Of a stretch of DNA of 64,000 bases, positions 9,681-20,771 are shown one piece after another. A program made the position numbers and the translations under genes. Source of the DNA: Aulostomus chinensis (lineage: Eukaryota > Chordata > Actinopteri > Syngnathiformes > Aulostomidae); assembly GCA_037954235.1 (NCBI GenBank), contig JBBMOA010000006.1:21201041-21265040 (forward strand), read 5' to 3'. The notes under the pieces are model-generated. The model was not told the origin of the DNA and made no database searches. It saw nothing but the letters and a program-made list of their open reading frames with translations. The first letter of the stretch is position 1; the number at the start of each line of letters is the position of its first letter.

Positions 9681-10525
9681 TGTTGATCAATTCTGGAGCT
9701 GATGACAACTTCATAGACCTTGACCTGGTAAGAAGAAATAACCTCCCAGTTTTTCAGCTAGATGAACCCCAAAAAGTACTTGCCATCGATGGCAGATTAC
9801 TTGTAAATGTCACCCATTAAACTCACCCTCTTAAACTCACCTTGTCTGGCAACCATCACAAGCACACAGAACTCTGTCATCTCATCTCCGCTAACACCCA
9901 TAGTTCTCGGTCTCCCCTGGCTAAAGACACACAACCCACATATAGACTGGGTGACCGCATCTATACGCAATTGGAGTGATCACCGTCACCAACATTGTCT
10001 GCTTTCTGCCATCCCTGACCACTCCCCCCACACCCTAGAACCACCAGAGGACATAGACTTGACCAACGTTCCCAGCGAATATCATGACTTAAAGGACTCG
10101 TTCAGTAAAGACCGAGCTCTCTCTCTTCCACCACACGACCATACGACTGTGCTATCAATCTTCTCCCAGGCTCGTCGCTTCCCACCAAAAGACTACCACC
10201 TCTCCAAACCTGAAAGGGAAGCAATGGAAAAGTATATCAATGACTCATGAGCAGCGGGCCTGATCCGTTCCTCCTCCTCCCCGGTAGGAGCTGGATTTTT
10301 CTTTGTGGAAAAAGAGGACAAAACATTGCGGCCTTGCATTGATTACACGGGTTTGAATGACATCAGTCAAAAACAAGTATCCTCTGCCACTCCTGGACTC
10401 AGCATTCACACCACTTCACGATGCCGTAATCTTTTCTAAACTGGACTTACGAAACGCCTATGACCTGGTTAGAATCAGAGAGGGAGACAAATGGAAAACT
10501 GCTTTCAATACACATTTGGTTTGGA
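9681..10525 (+). pseudogene. Gypsy protease and reverse transcriptase fragment
   Basis: Directly follows the gag remnant. A protease core reads VLINSGADDNFIDLDLV near 9690, with asparagine where the catalytic aspartate belongs, so the enzyme would be dead. Then come IVLGLPWLKTHNPHIDW (9900) and the RT entry region (FPPKDYHLSKPEREAMEKYI, near 10190; GFFFVEKEDKTLRPCIDY near 10300; FSKLDLRNAYDLVRI near 10440, a motif A region). A TGA at 10248-10250 and a frameshift near 10350 break it. Similarity stops abruptly at about 10525 before the catalytic YVDD-type box. No RNase H or integrase follows. Confidence 0.75.
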
Positions 10526-10907
10526 TTATTTTCGATTTTTTTTTTCCCTGTATACTCTGAAGAGTTCAATAAATATCAACCTTTTTACACACTATGTGCG
10601 TTCTTGTTTTCTGTGTTGACATGCTTGTTAAAGGGGCCAGTGTGATAAAATCTGAAAATGTAATTAAACATGAGTATCTGTTTCAAGGGGTTCTGTAGTA
10701 ACCCATTCTGGCAAAAATATTAGATTTTGTAAAATACTGCATTTAAAAGGAAAACTCAAGGCCCGACATGCCGCAGTCAGGTGGCAAGGCTCCACCCATT
10801 TTATTTATTTGTATGGTTTCAGGAGGTCAAACAGTTGTGTGACCGGCTATGCTGTGCATAGGCACAAAGGATTGGGACCCTGATTTTCCTTATTGCTGGG
10901 AGAAATA
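10526..10907. other. Unassigned junction between gypsy and Maverick segments
   Basis: AT-rich sequence with no recognised coding. The left boundary of the Maverick/Polinton segment should lie here or slightly to the right, but I could not find a long terminal inverted repeat. Confidence 0.35.
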
Positions 10908-11671
10908 ATGGGTGATCACAGCGGTAAGCAACTCCGTATATATTCTTCACATTTTACAGTAACCAATTTATCACTAAGTCTAACCCTAACCCCATATTGG
11001 TGAATCACTTATTTGTTAACAGACACCCCTACCGCACCTGAGCGCAAAAACAGGCTCAGTTTAAATAGGAAACGATTGACCAGGGCGCAGGGGTGTGTAA
11101 GAGGGCAAAATCATCCATTGTGTATGTAAAAACACCCACCACGCAATTTAACACATTTAATTTAAAAAAATACAGATCCTGTGAGAAGAAGCCATGCACA
11201 GCTGAGAGAAAGGCAGTGAGCCCCAGGCATGATGGCATGTAATTGCATACTTTTCAAACAGTTTTATCGACACCCTCAGACCTAACAAGTTTTTCTTATT
11301 TTCAATTCATAGATCCTACACCAGGATTCCTACATATCCAACAGGCAGTCAATATGCTTGAAAGACCTACTTCCACACCTCACAACATTCAACTGCCCTT
11401 GACACCGGAGGGCGCTAGAGGGCCCAGGATCACACAACTGTCACCCACAGTGGTGGAGCTGGCGGCACTGGAGGACATTTGTCAGACCAGACCTACAGAA
11501 GACGATTTTAAAGATCTGGAGGTAATCTTTGCAACAGAGCTCGAACCAGTACAAGCAGGCACAGCAGAGACGAACCAGAGTAAACCCACAGACGAGGATT
11601 TAAAAGATCTGGAGGAAATCATTGCAACAGAGTTCGAACCAGCACAAGCAGACAGAGCGGAGACAAACTAG
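10908..11671 (+). CDS. Possible spliced acidic-repeat protein upstream of pPolB
   Basis: An ATG at 10908 starts a 16-base exon-like piece (MGDHS) that ends at a strong donor (gcgGTAAGC). An acceptor at 11312 (ttcattcatag type, pyrimidine-rich) would join it in phase to DPTPGFLHIQQAVNMLER and an ORF that continues to 11671. The C-terminal half is acidic and consists of 31-residue repeats. An alternative acceptor at 11022 opens a short basic ORF (TPTAPERKNRLSLNRKR). I do not recognise the protein. Its place just before pPolB suggests an accessory gene of the Maverick/Polinton element. The splice model is inference; the ORF from 11313 alone is plain. The ORF's stop at 11669-11671 (TAG) sits inside repeat 2, and repeat 3 is in the same frame, so the protein is probably truncated. 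Confidence 0.4.
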
Positions 11672-11757
11672 AGTAAACCCACAGACAAGGATTTAAAAGA
11701 TATGGTGGAAATCTTTGCAACAGAGTTCGAACCAGCACAACCGGCAAGAGACCCTTA
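11492..11757 (+). repeat. 93-bp tandem repeat, about 2.9 copies, coding
   Basis: Units start at 11492, 11585 and 11678. Each encodes a 31-residue acidic unit of the form PTDEDLKDLEEIIATEFEPA followed by about 11 residues. The period is a multiple of three, so the frame is kept. Unit 2 carries a TAG near its end and unit 3 runs into TAA after about 26 residues. Confidence 0.9.
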
Positions 11758-11839
11758 ACTTTTAAAAACAGGTAATTGCTAGAACTCTACATGAACCTTA
11801 AGCCGTTGCTTGTAGCAGTATTAACACACTACACATTTC

Positions 11840-12573
11840 AAGACAAACTGACTATGGGCACGGGTCTGTGAGGGAGATTAGCCAATTTAATGCTACAGAA
11901 CTGCGTCAAAGTTCATTTTAGGGATCTAGCTATTGACAACCCTGAATGTGTACCCACTTTTATGAGAGACAGGCTCTCTGGAGTGATTGACAGCGCATTA
12001 GAAAGGTCACAACCTGGCAGTGTTTTAAATGTTGTGTTGAGAGGACCGTCCCTGGCTAGCGACGTGTAATGTGTATTACAATTTGACGATGAATACAACC
12101 AGGATACGTTTATAGAGGCGGTTGCACAGGCTATACAGAGTAATGATTCATCAATGACTGATGGCAAGCTGGAGTTTATTCTTACAGTTGCGCAAAACCA
12201 CTCAGGAGCAGGGCGTTTGAAATTGGGTAATATGTGCTATGATCAGATTCTATCTAAAAAGGCACATGCCCTCCTTAACCCAAACAACTATGCAGAAGAT
12301 AACAGCCTTTGCTTTTCACTATGCCTAGCACACGCTGCAGATGCCACAGCGTCTGAACAAGAGAAAATGGTGCTTGCCACACGTCTACACGCGTCGGCAA
12401 TCTTGACCCCTCACAGACGGTTTTATTCACACGTGGCCAAATTTGAGGCTGTAATAAACGCCAAATTTTTGATTTACCACCACACAGTGGCCCGTAAACT
12501 ATTGCAATGTTTCCAGACTAACACCACTCCTAATTTAAACACCATCTGGCTTTATCTACACAACAATCACTAA
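11840..12573 (+). pseudogene. Maverick/Polinton pPolB, N-terminal region
   Basis: Frame 1 reads almost continuously from GRLANLMLQNCVKVHFRDLA through LERSQPGSVLNVVLRGPSLA, DTFIEAVAQAIQS, MTDGKLEFILTVAQNHSG and DNSLCFSLCLAHAADATASE to NTIWLYLHNNH. Three in-frame stops break it: TGA near 11869, TAA near 12067 and TAA at 12571-12573. The frame is the same as the zinc-finger block that follows at 12574, so it is one gene. This is the non-catalytic leader of the polymerase; the block around DNSLC and the later cysteine-rich stretch are in the order seen in animal Polinton polymerases as I know them. Confidence 0.6.
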
Positions 12574-14312
12574 TACTTAATCACCAATGTGAAAACTTTT
12601 TTCAGCACAGCATATGTCTGTAATTACTGCTACAACACTTATGACAGTCTTCTAAGGCATAAATGTAAATATTTGTGCAATGTGTGCTTTACACACAGCT
12701 GCGAACAAGCGTCAATCATGTTAAAATGCAAGGACTGCAACCGTATCTGCAAATCAGAGGTTTGTTACAAAGCACACAAAGAGCACGATAAAACTCATGG
12801 CCTGATCCCCTGCGACATCTTAAAATATTGTATTGGCTGCGGGGTGATTTACAAAGTTGGTAAAAAAAAAACACGCTTGTGTACCTGCAAAATGTGCCCA
12901 CTTTAATGAATGTCTCATCAATGGCAGCTCAGGCCACATGTGCTATATATAGCCTATAGAAAAAAAAGACCTGGAGAGAAAATGCATCTTTTATGATTTC
13001 GAAACCCGGTACCACGAGGGAAAACACGAGGCTTGTTTTGTGTGTGCTATGGACATGGATGGAAAAAAATTCTGTTTCAACACTTTGCGCTGCGTCGGGG
13101 CATTTGTTGATCATTACAGACAGCCCAAGGTTCACGGATTCACATTCATAGCCCACAATGCTTCAGGTTTTGACAACTACATTCTGCTGGAGCATTTGTC
13201 TAGCGGGGGATTGTTCTGTCCGTCACCATGCGCGGCAGCAGAGTTATCCATATATACGATAAATCCTACGACCAGAGATGGATCAACTCTTTTTCTTTTC
13301 TACCGATGCGTTTGGCAAAAACCCACGATGCTCTAGGATTTAAAGATTTGGAAAAGGGACACTTTCCGCACCAGTTCAACACAAGAGCAAACGAAAACTA
13401 CAAGGGCAAATACCCAGAACCATCTTGCTACGGCTTTGATAAAATGAGCGTCAGCGAGCAGAAAAAGTTTATGGAGTGGTACAGCAGGGTGTGTAATGAA
13501 ACATTTGATCTACAATCTGAAATGCGCAAATACTGCATTAATGATGTGGAGGTGCTGAGAAAGGCCTGCACAATCTACTGTGACGCATTTTTAAACTATA
13601 CACAGATAGATCCATACAGTTTCACCACATTAGCGGGTAGCTGCATGGGGGTTTATAAAACACTATTCTTACCCCGTGACACAGTGGCTCTGACATACAA
13701 TGGCACATATGTGACACAAAATAAGACCTGCTCTAACGCCTCCATACAGTGGCTGGAGTATGTGATGCACGCTGAAAACATACACATCCAACACGCTCTT
13801 AACACGGGCGAGCGGAAGATCGGACCATACTTTGTTGATGGTTTCTGTGAGTCTACAAAGACGTGTTATGAATTTGCTGGTTATTTTTATCACGGCTGTG
13901 TCAAGTGTTATGTGGAGAGCGAGAAGAACCCAGTGTCCAAAATTTCTTACGGTGAACTCTTCCACCAGTTTTCTGAGCATGTGACAGCCCTGAGAATGCA
14001 GTATGGCTTGAGAGTGGTTGTGATGTGTGAGTGGAGTGCATTGTGTAGATCTGACCAGGCCGTTAGAGGTTTTCTATCCACGTACAGAAAACCCGAATGT
14101 CTAAACCCTAGAGATGCATTGTTTGGGGGCCATACAAATGCAATGAAACTGTACCACCAGTGTGTGGGTGGTGAAAAAATTCTCTACTACGACTTCACCA
14201 GCCTTTACCCCACAGTGCAGTCTAAAAAAACAATACCCTGTGGGCCATCCGCAAAATATTCACAACAACTTTGATGACATTGAAAACTATTTCAGTCTCA
14301 TTGCTTCTCATG
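12574..14312 (+). pseudogene. Maverick/Polinton protein-primed DNA polymerase B, exonuclease to motif A
   Basis: Protein-primed family B polymerase that would copy the element's linear DNA. In order: a cysteine-rich zinc-binding block (CNYCYNTYDSLLRHKCKYLC, 12615-12800); exonuclease motif I YDFET (12992-13006); motif II FIAHNASGFDNYILLE (about 13145-13190); motif III YCINDVEVL (about 13533); an inserted nuclease-like block (ENIHIQHALNTGERKIGPYF) usual in Polinton polymerases; and polymerase motif A YYDFTSLYPTVQ (about 14186). Breaks: a frameshift near the A-run at 12860-12885, a TAG near 12951, and a frameshift near the G-run at 13205. The reading stops at about 14312 where a LINE is inserted. 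ORFs 13228-14274 and 12589-12906 are its longest intact stretches. Confidence 0.85.
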
Positions 14313-16618
14313 TGCTTTTTGTTTGTTCTTTTCTTAGTTACACTTAGCTCTTTTATTCCGTTTTGTTCCGATCTAATTACATTTGACCACAGCTCACTAC
14401 TTAACTTCGCTAGCAGGTCTAGCTACCTATATTCGGAAGTTTTGAAGGAGAGCTGTACCTGGCCGAAGGAGATCTTACGGATCACGGAGCAGGGGAAATG
14501 GCCACCAAAGTCGCGCAGGAAAAAACACCGAGGGAAACGTGCCGGTATTAAAAACAGGCTGCGTGCACGAGCACACCACCCTCCCCTTCCCAGTATCCTG
14601 CTGGCCAGCGTCCAATCTATGGACAACAAGTTGGACAACATCAGGGCTCGAGTCCGCTTCCAGCGCGACATGAGGAACTGCAACATCCTTAGTTTCATGG
14701 AGACATGGCTCACGCCGGAGGTGCCGGACCACGCCATTCGCCCAGCCGAAACATTCTCAGTGTTTCGCATGGACAGAACGAAAGACTCCGGCAAATCAAG
14801 AGGTGGTGGAGTGTGTTTCATGACCAACAATAGCTGGTGCGATCCAAGGAATGTTACTGTTCTGTCGCGCTCGTGCTCACCGGATCTTTAACATCTGGCA
14901 ATCCTCTGTCGCCCCTTCTATCTGCCCCGAGAGTTCTCCGCGGTCATCATCCTCGCCGTCTATATTCCACCACAGGCGGACACGGAGATTGCTTTCACCA
15001 CCCTACATGACTATATAAACAGACACTACGTTAAGCACCCAGACGCTGCCCTCATCGTGGCTGGTGACTTCAACAAGGCTAACCTCAAAAAGGTTCTGCC
15101 CAACTTTTTCCAGCACGTCACATGTCCGACGAGGGGAGACAACATTCTGGACCACTGCTACACCCCATTCAAGAAAGGATACAAAGCCACACCACTACCG
15201 GGTTTTTGGGAAGGCTGACCACGACGCCATTTTCCTCCTTCCAAAATACAAACAAAGGCTGCAACGTGAACCCCCGGTATCGCGAGAGGTCAGACACTGG
15301 TCCGCCCAATCAGAGGCCACGTTGCAGGACGCACTGAGTGATGTAGACTGGGACATGTTCTGCAAGAGCTTGCGAGACGTCGACGAGTTTATGGATGTGG
15401 TTATGTGCTTTCTCAGCAAACTGCTAGACGATACCATCCCTATGGTGACTGTGAAGGTTTTTCCTATAGATAAGTCTATCCGGGGAGCTCTGAATGCACG
15501 TACCACTGCGTACAACAAGGGGCTCAAGACCGGCGACATGTCACCCTACAAAGCGGCAGCCTACAAGCTCAGGAAAGCTGTGAAAGCGGCTAAGAGGCGA
15601 CACAGGGACAAAGTGGAAGGACAACTGTGCGACAGCGACAACAGACGCATGTGGCAAGGACTACGGACGATGACGGATTATAATGGACGTGTGAACACCG
15701 CGGCTGTGGCGGACTCTTCGCTGGTGGAGGAATTGAACACCTTCTTCGCTCGCTTTGAGGCTGCTGGTGCTAGTGCTAGCACGGTAGCTAGCGCCGGTGA
15801 GGAGAACTGCCCCCTCTCGCTCTCGGAGCCCGAAGTAAGAAGAGCTCTGAGAAGAGTGAACAGCAGGAAGGCAGCTGGCCCCGATTGGCATCCCTGGGCG
15901 TCTGCTGAAGTCCTGCGCAGACCAGCTAGCCCCCGTGTTCACGACCATATTCAATCTGTCCCTTGTCCACTCGGTCATCCCCACCTGCCTAAAGAAGTCC
16001 ACCATTATCCCTGTGCCAAGAAGACCAACCCTGCCTGCCTGAACGACTACAGCCCTGTTGCCCTGACCTCCGTAGTGATGAAGTGCTTCGAGAGACTTAT
16101 CAAAGACTTCATCTGCTCATCACTACCGGACACACTGGACCCCCTGCAGTTCGCCTATCGCCCTGGTAGGAGTACTTATGATGCCATCACCTTTGTCCTC
16201 CACTTCACCCTCTCCCACCTGGACATCGGCAAAGTGAACTATGTGTGCCTGCTGTTTATTGATTACAGCTCAGGCTTTAACACCATAGTTCCTCACAGAC
16301 TGGTCACCAAGCTGGTGGATCTAGGGCTGAACCCCTCACTCTGCTCCTGTGTCCATAGCTTCCTGACTGGCAGACAACAGGTGGTGAAGGTTGGTGCACA
16401 TACATCCACATCTCTAACCCTCAACACTGGAGCCCCCCAAGGCTGTGTGCTGAGCCCTCTGCTGTACTCCCTGTACACCCATGACTGTTCTTCATATCAC
16501 CAATCCAACATCATTGTGAAATTCGCGGATGACACAGTGGTGGTAGGCCTGATCTCCAACAACAACGAGACGGCCTATCTGGAAGAGGTGGAGCTGCTGT
16601 CCTTATGGTGTAAGGACA
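14313..16618 (+). pseudogene. Rex1-like LINE, 5' part: endonuclease and reverse transcriptase
   Basis: Non-LTR retrotransposon of the CR1/jockey group; the wording of the RT suggests Rex1/Babar but the clade is not certain. After a short leader comes an apurinic endonuclease (NILSFMETWLTPEVPDHAIR, GGGVCFMTNNSW, then DAALIVAGDFNKANLKKVLP near 15050, then GKADHDAIFLLPKYKQRL near 15215). The RT follows: YSPVALTSVVMKCFERLIKD near 16045, LQFAYRPGRST, LLFIDYSSGFNTIVPHRL, TGAPQGCVLSPLLYSLYT and the box KFADDTVVVGL near 16520. Breaks: TAA at 14889-14891, a frameshift near 15215, and a shifted stretch at about 15890-16010. The ORF 15064-16626 spans most of it. It is cut at 16618 by an L1 insertion and resumes at 19513. 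Confidence 0.85.
16605..16618 (+). repeat. Left target-site duplication of nested L1
   Basis: The 14 bases atggtgtaaggaca are repeated exactly at 19513-19526. They are LINE coding sequence (LWCKD), so the L1 insertion split the Rex1-like reverse transcriptase at this codon. Confidence 0.95.
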
Positions 16619-16921
16619 GTTTGTAAAGACCTATCACGGTGGTTAGGGTACCCCATCCCCATCTCCCCCTCACTTTGTCTGCTAGGGGACCTCACTAATG
16701 TTAATATGGAAGTAAACAAATCCTGCATGCTCCTCACTGCTCTAAGCATCGCAAAGAAGGCCATCCTGATTAATTGGAAATCCAAGAACAACCTAAGCAA
16801 TACTCAATATAGAAACCTTTTATTAGACCACATTTCGATGGAGAGAATGTCTGCTTGGGAGGAAAGACGATCGTCAGAGTTCGAACAAATCTGGTCCCCG
16901 ATAATTAAATCCATCACATAG
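16619..16921 (+). pseudogene. L1 ORF2 C-terminal end, 5'-truncated insertion
   Basis: Starting immediately after the target duplication, one open frame gives DLSRWLGYPIPISPSLCLLG, then CMLLTALSIAKKAILINWKS (the C-terminal helix region of fish L1 ORF2), DHISMERMSAWEERRSSEFE and ends IWSPIIKSIT with TAG at 16919-16921. The frame has no stop over its 101 codons. The insertion is truncated at its 5' end within ORF2, as is typical of L1 copies. A long 3' UTR follows. Confidence 0.85.
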
Positions 16922-19512
16922 TTTTGATGGGTGGGGGGGGGGGGGGGGCTGGGCTTCGTGGCTCTGGCCCCGGGGCGGGTGGCTATGGATGCTGGCTGCC
17001 TTGGGTGTCCGGTGGCTCGCTGGGCTGGTGGGCCCGGGGTTACTGCCTTCTGGGGCGGCTTTGGGTCTCGCCTGTTGAGGGACGGTGTGGGGGCGTGGGG
17101 GCGGCTTCCCCTATCATGCCGGCACCCTGTGGGATTGGGGGTTGGGGGCCCTTGGGCTGGGTCGGGGCCTCCACCCGGCATGGGGGGGTCGGGGCCCTGG
17201 GATCTGGTGCTGGGGAATCGCGCTGGTTCCCCGGTGGGGTCCTGTGGTGGGGGGGCTGTGGTCGCCCTGTCACCGGGCACCGGCGGGGCATGCTGGCGCC
17301 TGCTGTGGCGGCTGGGGCATATTTGCCCCCGGACGATGGGAGGAGGGTGGGGAAGGAAGGTTAGGTGGGGTTGGAGAGGGGGGGAGGGAGGGAGGGCGGT
17401 AGGGGCTGGAGAGTGAGGTAGAGGTGGATTGTTTGGCGCCTGGGACTTGCTGGCCTGGGGCCCTGCCGCACCCACATTTGGGAGGGGTTTGCTAGCCTCG
17501 GCCCATCCTCGGGCGGGCTGGGCCCTGGTGCGGTGTCCTGGACTGCCATCACTCTGGACAAAGGGAGGATGCTGGGGGACGTCTGAGGGATGGGGGCTGA
17601 CCTCCTTGATGCTGATCGAACTGGGGGCCCTGACCACGGGCTGCTGGCTGGGGGTTCCGCTGTGCACTGGGGGCCTGGGCCCTCCCTGCCCTCGCACTGC
17701 ACGGTGGTGGGCCCTCTGCCCGGATCTCTGGACAGTGCCCCTTGGTGCTCCCATCTGAGCCCTGGACCAGGGAGGCTAGACTCCCTGTCGGCTGGTTGCA
17801 GTGGTGACGGTGTGGTCAGCGGGGCCAGTCTGGAAGTTGTCCCCCTGCAGGTCTGGCCCATTCCTCAGCCCTTCTCATTGCCTCTCTGTCCCATCACATC
17901 ACATCTTATGTATCACTAGGCCTTGAGGGGCTGGACCCCCCAATTTTAATCACATTGTAGACATTTAGGGCTTGGGGGAGTGCATGAGGATGTACTGGGA
18001 AACTCTGCCGTCTGCAACCGGCGGGGCTCCCATGCCCTGGGTGCCTCCGCCAATTTTAACTACATTCTAGTCATCCACATCGTCACATCTACATTCCCAT
18101 GCACAACACACCCTGCACCATGTTGGGATGGGGGGGCAGCTGGGGCAGGTAGTGGGTCCAGTGCTGCCTCCTTTGCTAACTGCACCATTGCAGGCCTGGG
18201 GGCCTGGCTGGTGCTCTTTGGGGGGGCTGGTCCTCTTCCCGGCGTGGTGGTTGTGCTGGGGTTGGTCATGGGCCCTGCTGTTGTGCGGTGGATCGCTCGC
18301 TGGCAGTTTCACTAAGTCTGAGGTGCCCTGGACCGTATCTGCATCTATGGAGTTCTCAGCCCCTGTATGGAAGTAGATGAGAGTATGATTGTTTTGTCTG
18401 GGGGTGGCGGTCCTGGGTGTGCTTGCCTTCGACTCACCCCGGCAGGTGGGCTGGGCCTCTCCGGGGAGTGGGGGGTCCCGGCTGGCTGGCTGGTGGTGCC
18501 CTATAGCCTGAAGCCCTCCTGCTCTGGGGGGAGGGGGAGAACAGGGGATGAGTAGAGGGGATGGGGATTGTGGGTTGGGGGGGTGTTCGGGGGCGGTGGG
18601 CCTGGTCGTTGTGGTGGGCTGTGGCTGCCCCGCCTGGGTGTGGGGTATGGGTGGGTGTCTGCCTCGCCGCTGGCGGACCCCTTGGGGGGCTCTGGTCGGG
18701 TCTCGGGCCAGAGGGGCCCTGTGCCCCTGGGCTCTGCTCATGCTGTGGGGGGGGGGGGGGGCGGGGGGCTGCCCGGCGGGACCAAGGTCATCTCTGCCCC
18801 GTCTCTCTGTGGGTTGCTTCCGGGTGGGGGTTGCTGCTCCTATGCTTTCCTATGGGTCCTGGCATGGGTTGGACCTGTGGCTGTTTCCTGGGGGGGGGGG
18901 GGGTCTTGGGGGGTTTCTGGGTGCTCGGGTGACCTGGTCCTGACCTGCCTGCTATCCTGGACTGGGGGTGCGATGTCCTGGCCCCCCACATCAGCTACAG
19001 CCAGCTATGCACAGCACCCAAGACAAACCATAGCACACACACATACATATACACACATACACGCATGGAGCGCACAACTTGACCCATAATCACACACAGA
19101 CATTTATCTTAAAATTATATTAAACCAAATGCCTGCACCGGAAATTCTGCAACCAATGTTTTTTCTTTCTTTTTCTTTTGTTGTTGTTACTTTTTCTTTG
19201 TTTGTTTATTTGTTTTTTGTTTTTATTGTTGTTTTCTGCTATTGCTGTTGTTGTTTTTGTCTCCCCCCTCCCCCTTGTCTTCGCTGTCCTGTCCCTGTTC
19301 TCTCTTCCTGTCCACTCCTGAGCCTCAGTCCGGTAGCTTCATCAATGAACCTATACCATTCCTAATAAAATTAAACATAAATGGCGATAGGAGGAGTTTA
19401 TCAGATTCCTCCTATGCAGAATAAAACTGCTTCATTACAACAAGGCACCAGGAACATTGATGCTGCTTGCCTCAGCAACTGAACAGAACAGGTTTAATAA
19501 AAAAAAAAAAAA
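16922..19512 (+). mobile_element. Long G-rich 3' UTR of the nested L1, with poly(A) tail
   Basis: The 2.6-kb stretch runs from the L1 stop codon to an A-run (19500-19512) that abuts the second target duplication. From 16927 to about 18970 the plus strand is strikingly G-rich, with many runs of GGG to G(14), and it is low in stops, which produces long meaningless ORFs on both strands. After about 19030 it turns AT-rich with T-rich tracts and contains aataaa-type signals (for example aataaaatt near 19362 and aataaaact near 19420). The last 0.7 kb recurs in inverted orientation at 20772-21471. Confidence 0.85.
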
Positions 19513-19526
19513 ATGGTGTAAGGACA
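19513..19526 (+). repeat. Right target-site duplication of nested L1
   Basis: Exact second copy of the 14 bases at 16605-16618, preceded by the poly(A) tail. Confidence 0.95.
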
Positions 19527-20460
19527 ACAACCTGGACCTGAACGTCACCAAAACCAAGGAGGTGGTGGTTGACTTCAGGAGAGGGCGGCAGAGGATCCAG
19601 TATGCACCGCTCAAGATCTACGGGAATCCGGTGGAGAGAGTGAGCAGCGACAGGTATCTCGGGGTACTCATCTTGGAGGACCTGTCTTGGACTCATGCAC
19701 ACCTCCAACCTGGTGAAGAAGGCGAGGCAGCGTTTATTCTATCTCAGGAGGCTTAGGAAATGCAAGGTTTCCACCGAGCTGCTGAGTACTTTCTACACCG
19801 CCACAGTGGGGTCTGTACTTTCTGCGAGCATCACTGCCTGGTACGGCAGCTGCAGCTCTCAGGACAGAAAGGCTCCACACCGAGTCATCCGTTGTGCTGA
19901 ACGCATCACCCGTACTGCACTGCCCGGCCTCCAGGACATCTACACCCAGCGGTGCAGGTCCAGGGCAAGACGGATTATCAAAGACACTCACCATCCCAAC
20001 CATAGACTGCCGGAGTGGCTGCCCTCAGGGAAGGCGCTTCGCTCCATCAGAGCCAGGACGGAGAGGCTGAAAAGGAGCTTCTTTCCCCAAGCCACCTGGA
20101 TCCTGAGCTCTTCATTACACACACACCCTTAACTGACTGCACAACACCCTCTGAACAGACTGTGCAGCATCAGACAATTTCACTGGTCACCCTACCTGTT
20201 TACATATGTTATACATAGCCTCTGTTACCTGTTTACTTGTACATAGGAGTCTTTTTATTGGAGTGTATATTTATCTTATTCTATTTTTATTTTCTCTTTA
20301 CAATATAGTATTTTTAACTTTATTATTATTTTTCTTACATACTTGTGTTATATTTATATTCGGTTTCTCTTGCACAGAAGTCACTTTCATTTCACTGCCA
20401 CTGTACCTGTACATTTAGGCATGTGACAAATAAAAACTTGAATTGAACTGAAATTGAATT
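19513..20460 (+). pseudogene. Rex1-like LINE, 3' part: RT C-terminus and 3' UTR
   Basis: Continues the reverse transcriptase from 16618: WCKDNNLDLNVTKTKEVVVD, NPVERVSSDRYLGVLI near 19630, then after a frameshift at about 19690 NLVKKARQRLFYLRRLRKCK, ITAWYGSCSSQDRKAPHRVI, LPGLQDIYTQRCRSRARRII and SIRARTERLKRSFFPQAT, ending with TAA at 20130-20132. The 3' UTR ends in a short repeated tail (ttgaattgaactgaaattgaa) typical of this LINE group. After it, at about 20461, the Maverick polymerase frame resumes. Confidence 0.85.
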
Positions 20461-20771
20461 AAATGTGTTGTGCTGCCGCCGCAGGGGCTCTACCACCCCG
20501 TCCACTCATACACGGCTCACGCCAAGCTCATGTTCCCGCTATGCCGTACTTGTGCTGAAGAGCTGTATCAGTCAGACGAGTACAGACATAGTGACACAGA
20601 GCGTCAGTTGTCTGGGACGTGGGTCTCTTTTGAACTCAAAAAGCTCTTCAAAAGGGGTATTGTTTGTTGCACATTGATGAGGTCTGGCACTTTACGAACA
20701 AGACAGACACGCTGTTTAAAGAATATGTCAAGACCTTCCTGAAATGCAAACAGGAAGCCTCAGGCTACCCC
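20461..20771 (+). pseudogene. Maverick/Polinton pPolB, middle segment after the LINE
   Basis: The polymerase reading resumes with KCVVLPPQGLYHPVHSYTAH, then LMFPLCRTCAEELYQSDEYR, SGTWVSFELKKLFKRGI, IDEVWHFTNKTDTLFKEYVK and TFLKCKQEASGYP. A one-base shift near 20660 separates the last two frames. It is cut at 20771 by an L1 tail and continues at 21472. It lies between polymerase motifs A and B. Confidence 0.85.
20762..20771 (+). repeat. Left target-site duplication of the minus-strand L1 tail
   Basis: The ten bases aggctacccc recur at 21472-21481. Both copies are polymerase coding sequence (GYP). Confidence 0.9.

Noticed and set aside
10979..10995. Telomere-like ctaaccctaacccc
   Set aside because: Only two units, interstitial and inside an intron-like region; chance or trivial.
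15195..15539. Minus-strand 114-codon ORFs in the Rex1-like LINE
   Set aside because: Antisense shadows of the endonuclease-RT coding frame.
16804..18943. Many long ORFs on both strands (up to 316 codons), proline/arginine/glycine-rich
   Set aside because: They lie in the G-rich 3' UTR of the nested L1; GC bias removes stop codons in all frames. No motif and no start or splice context.
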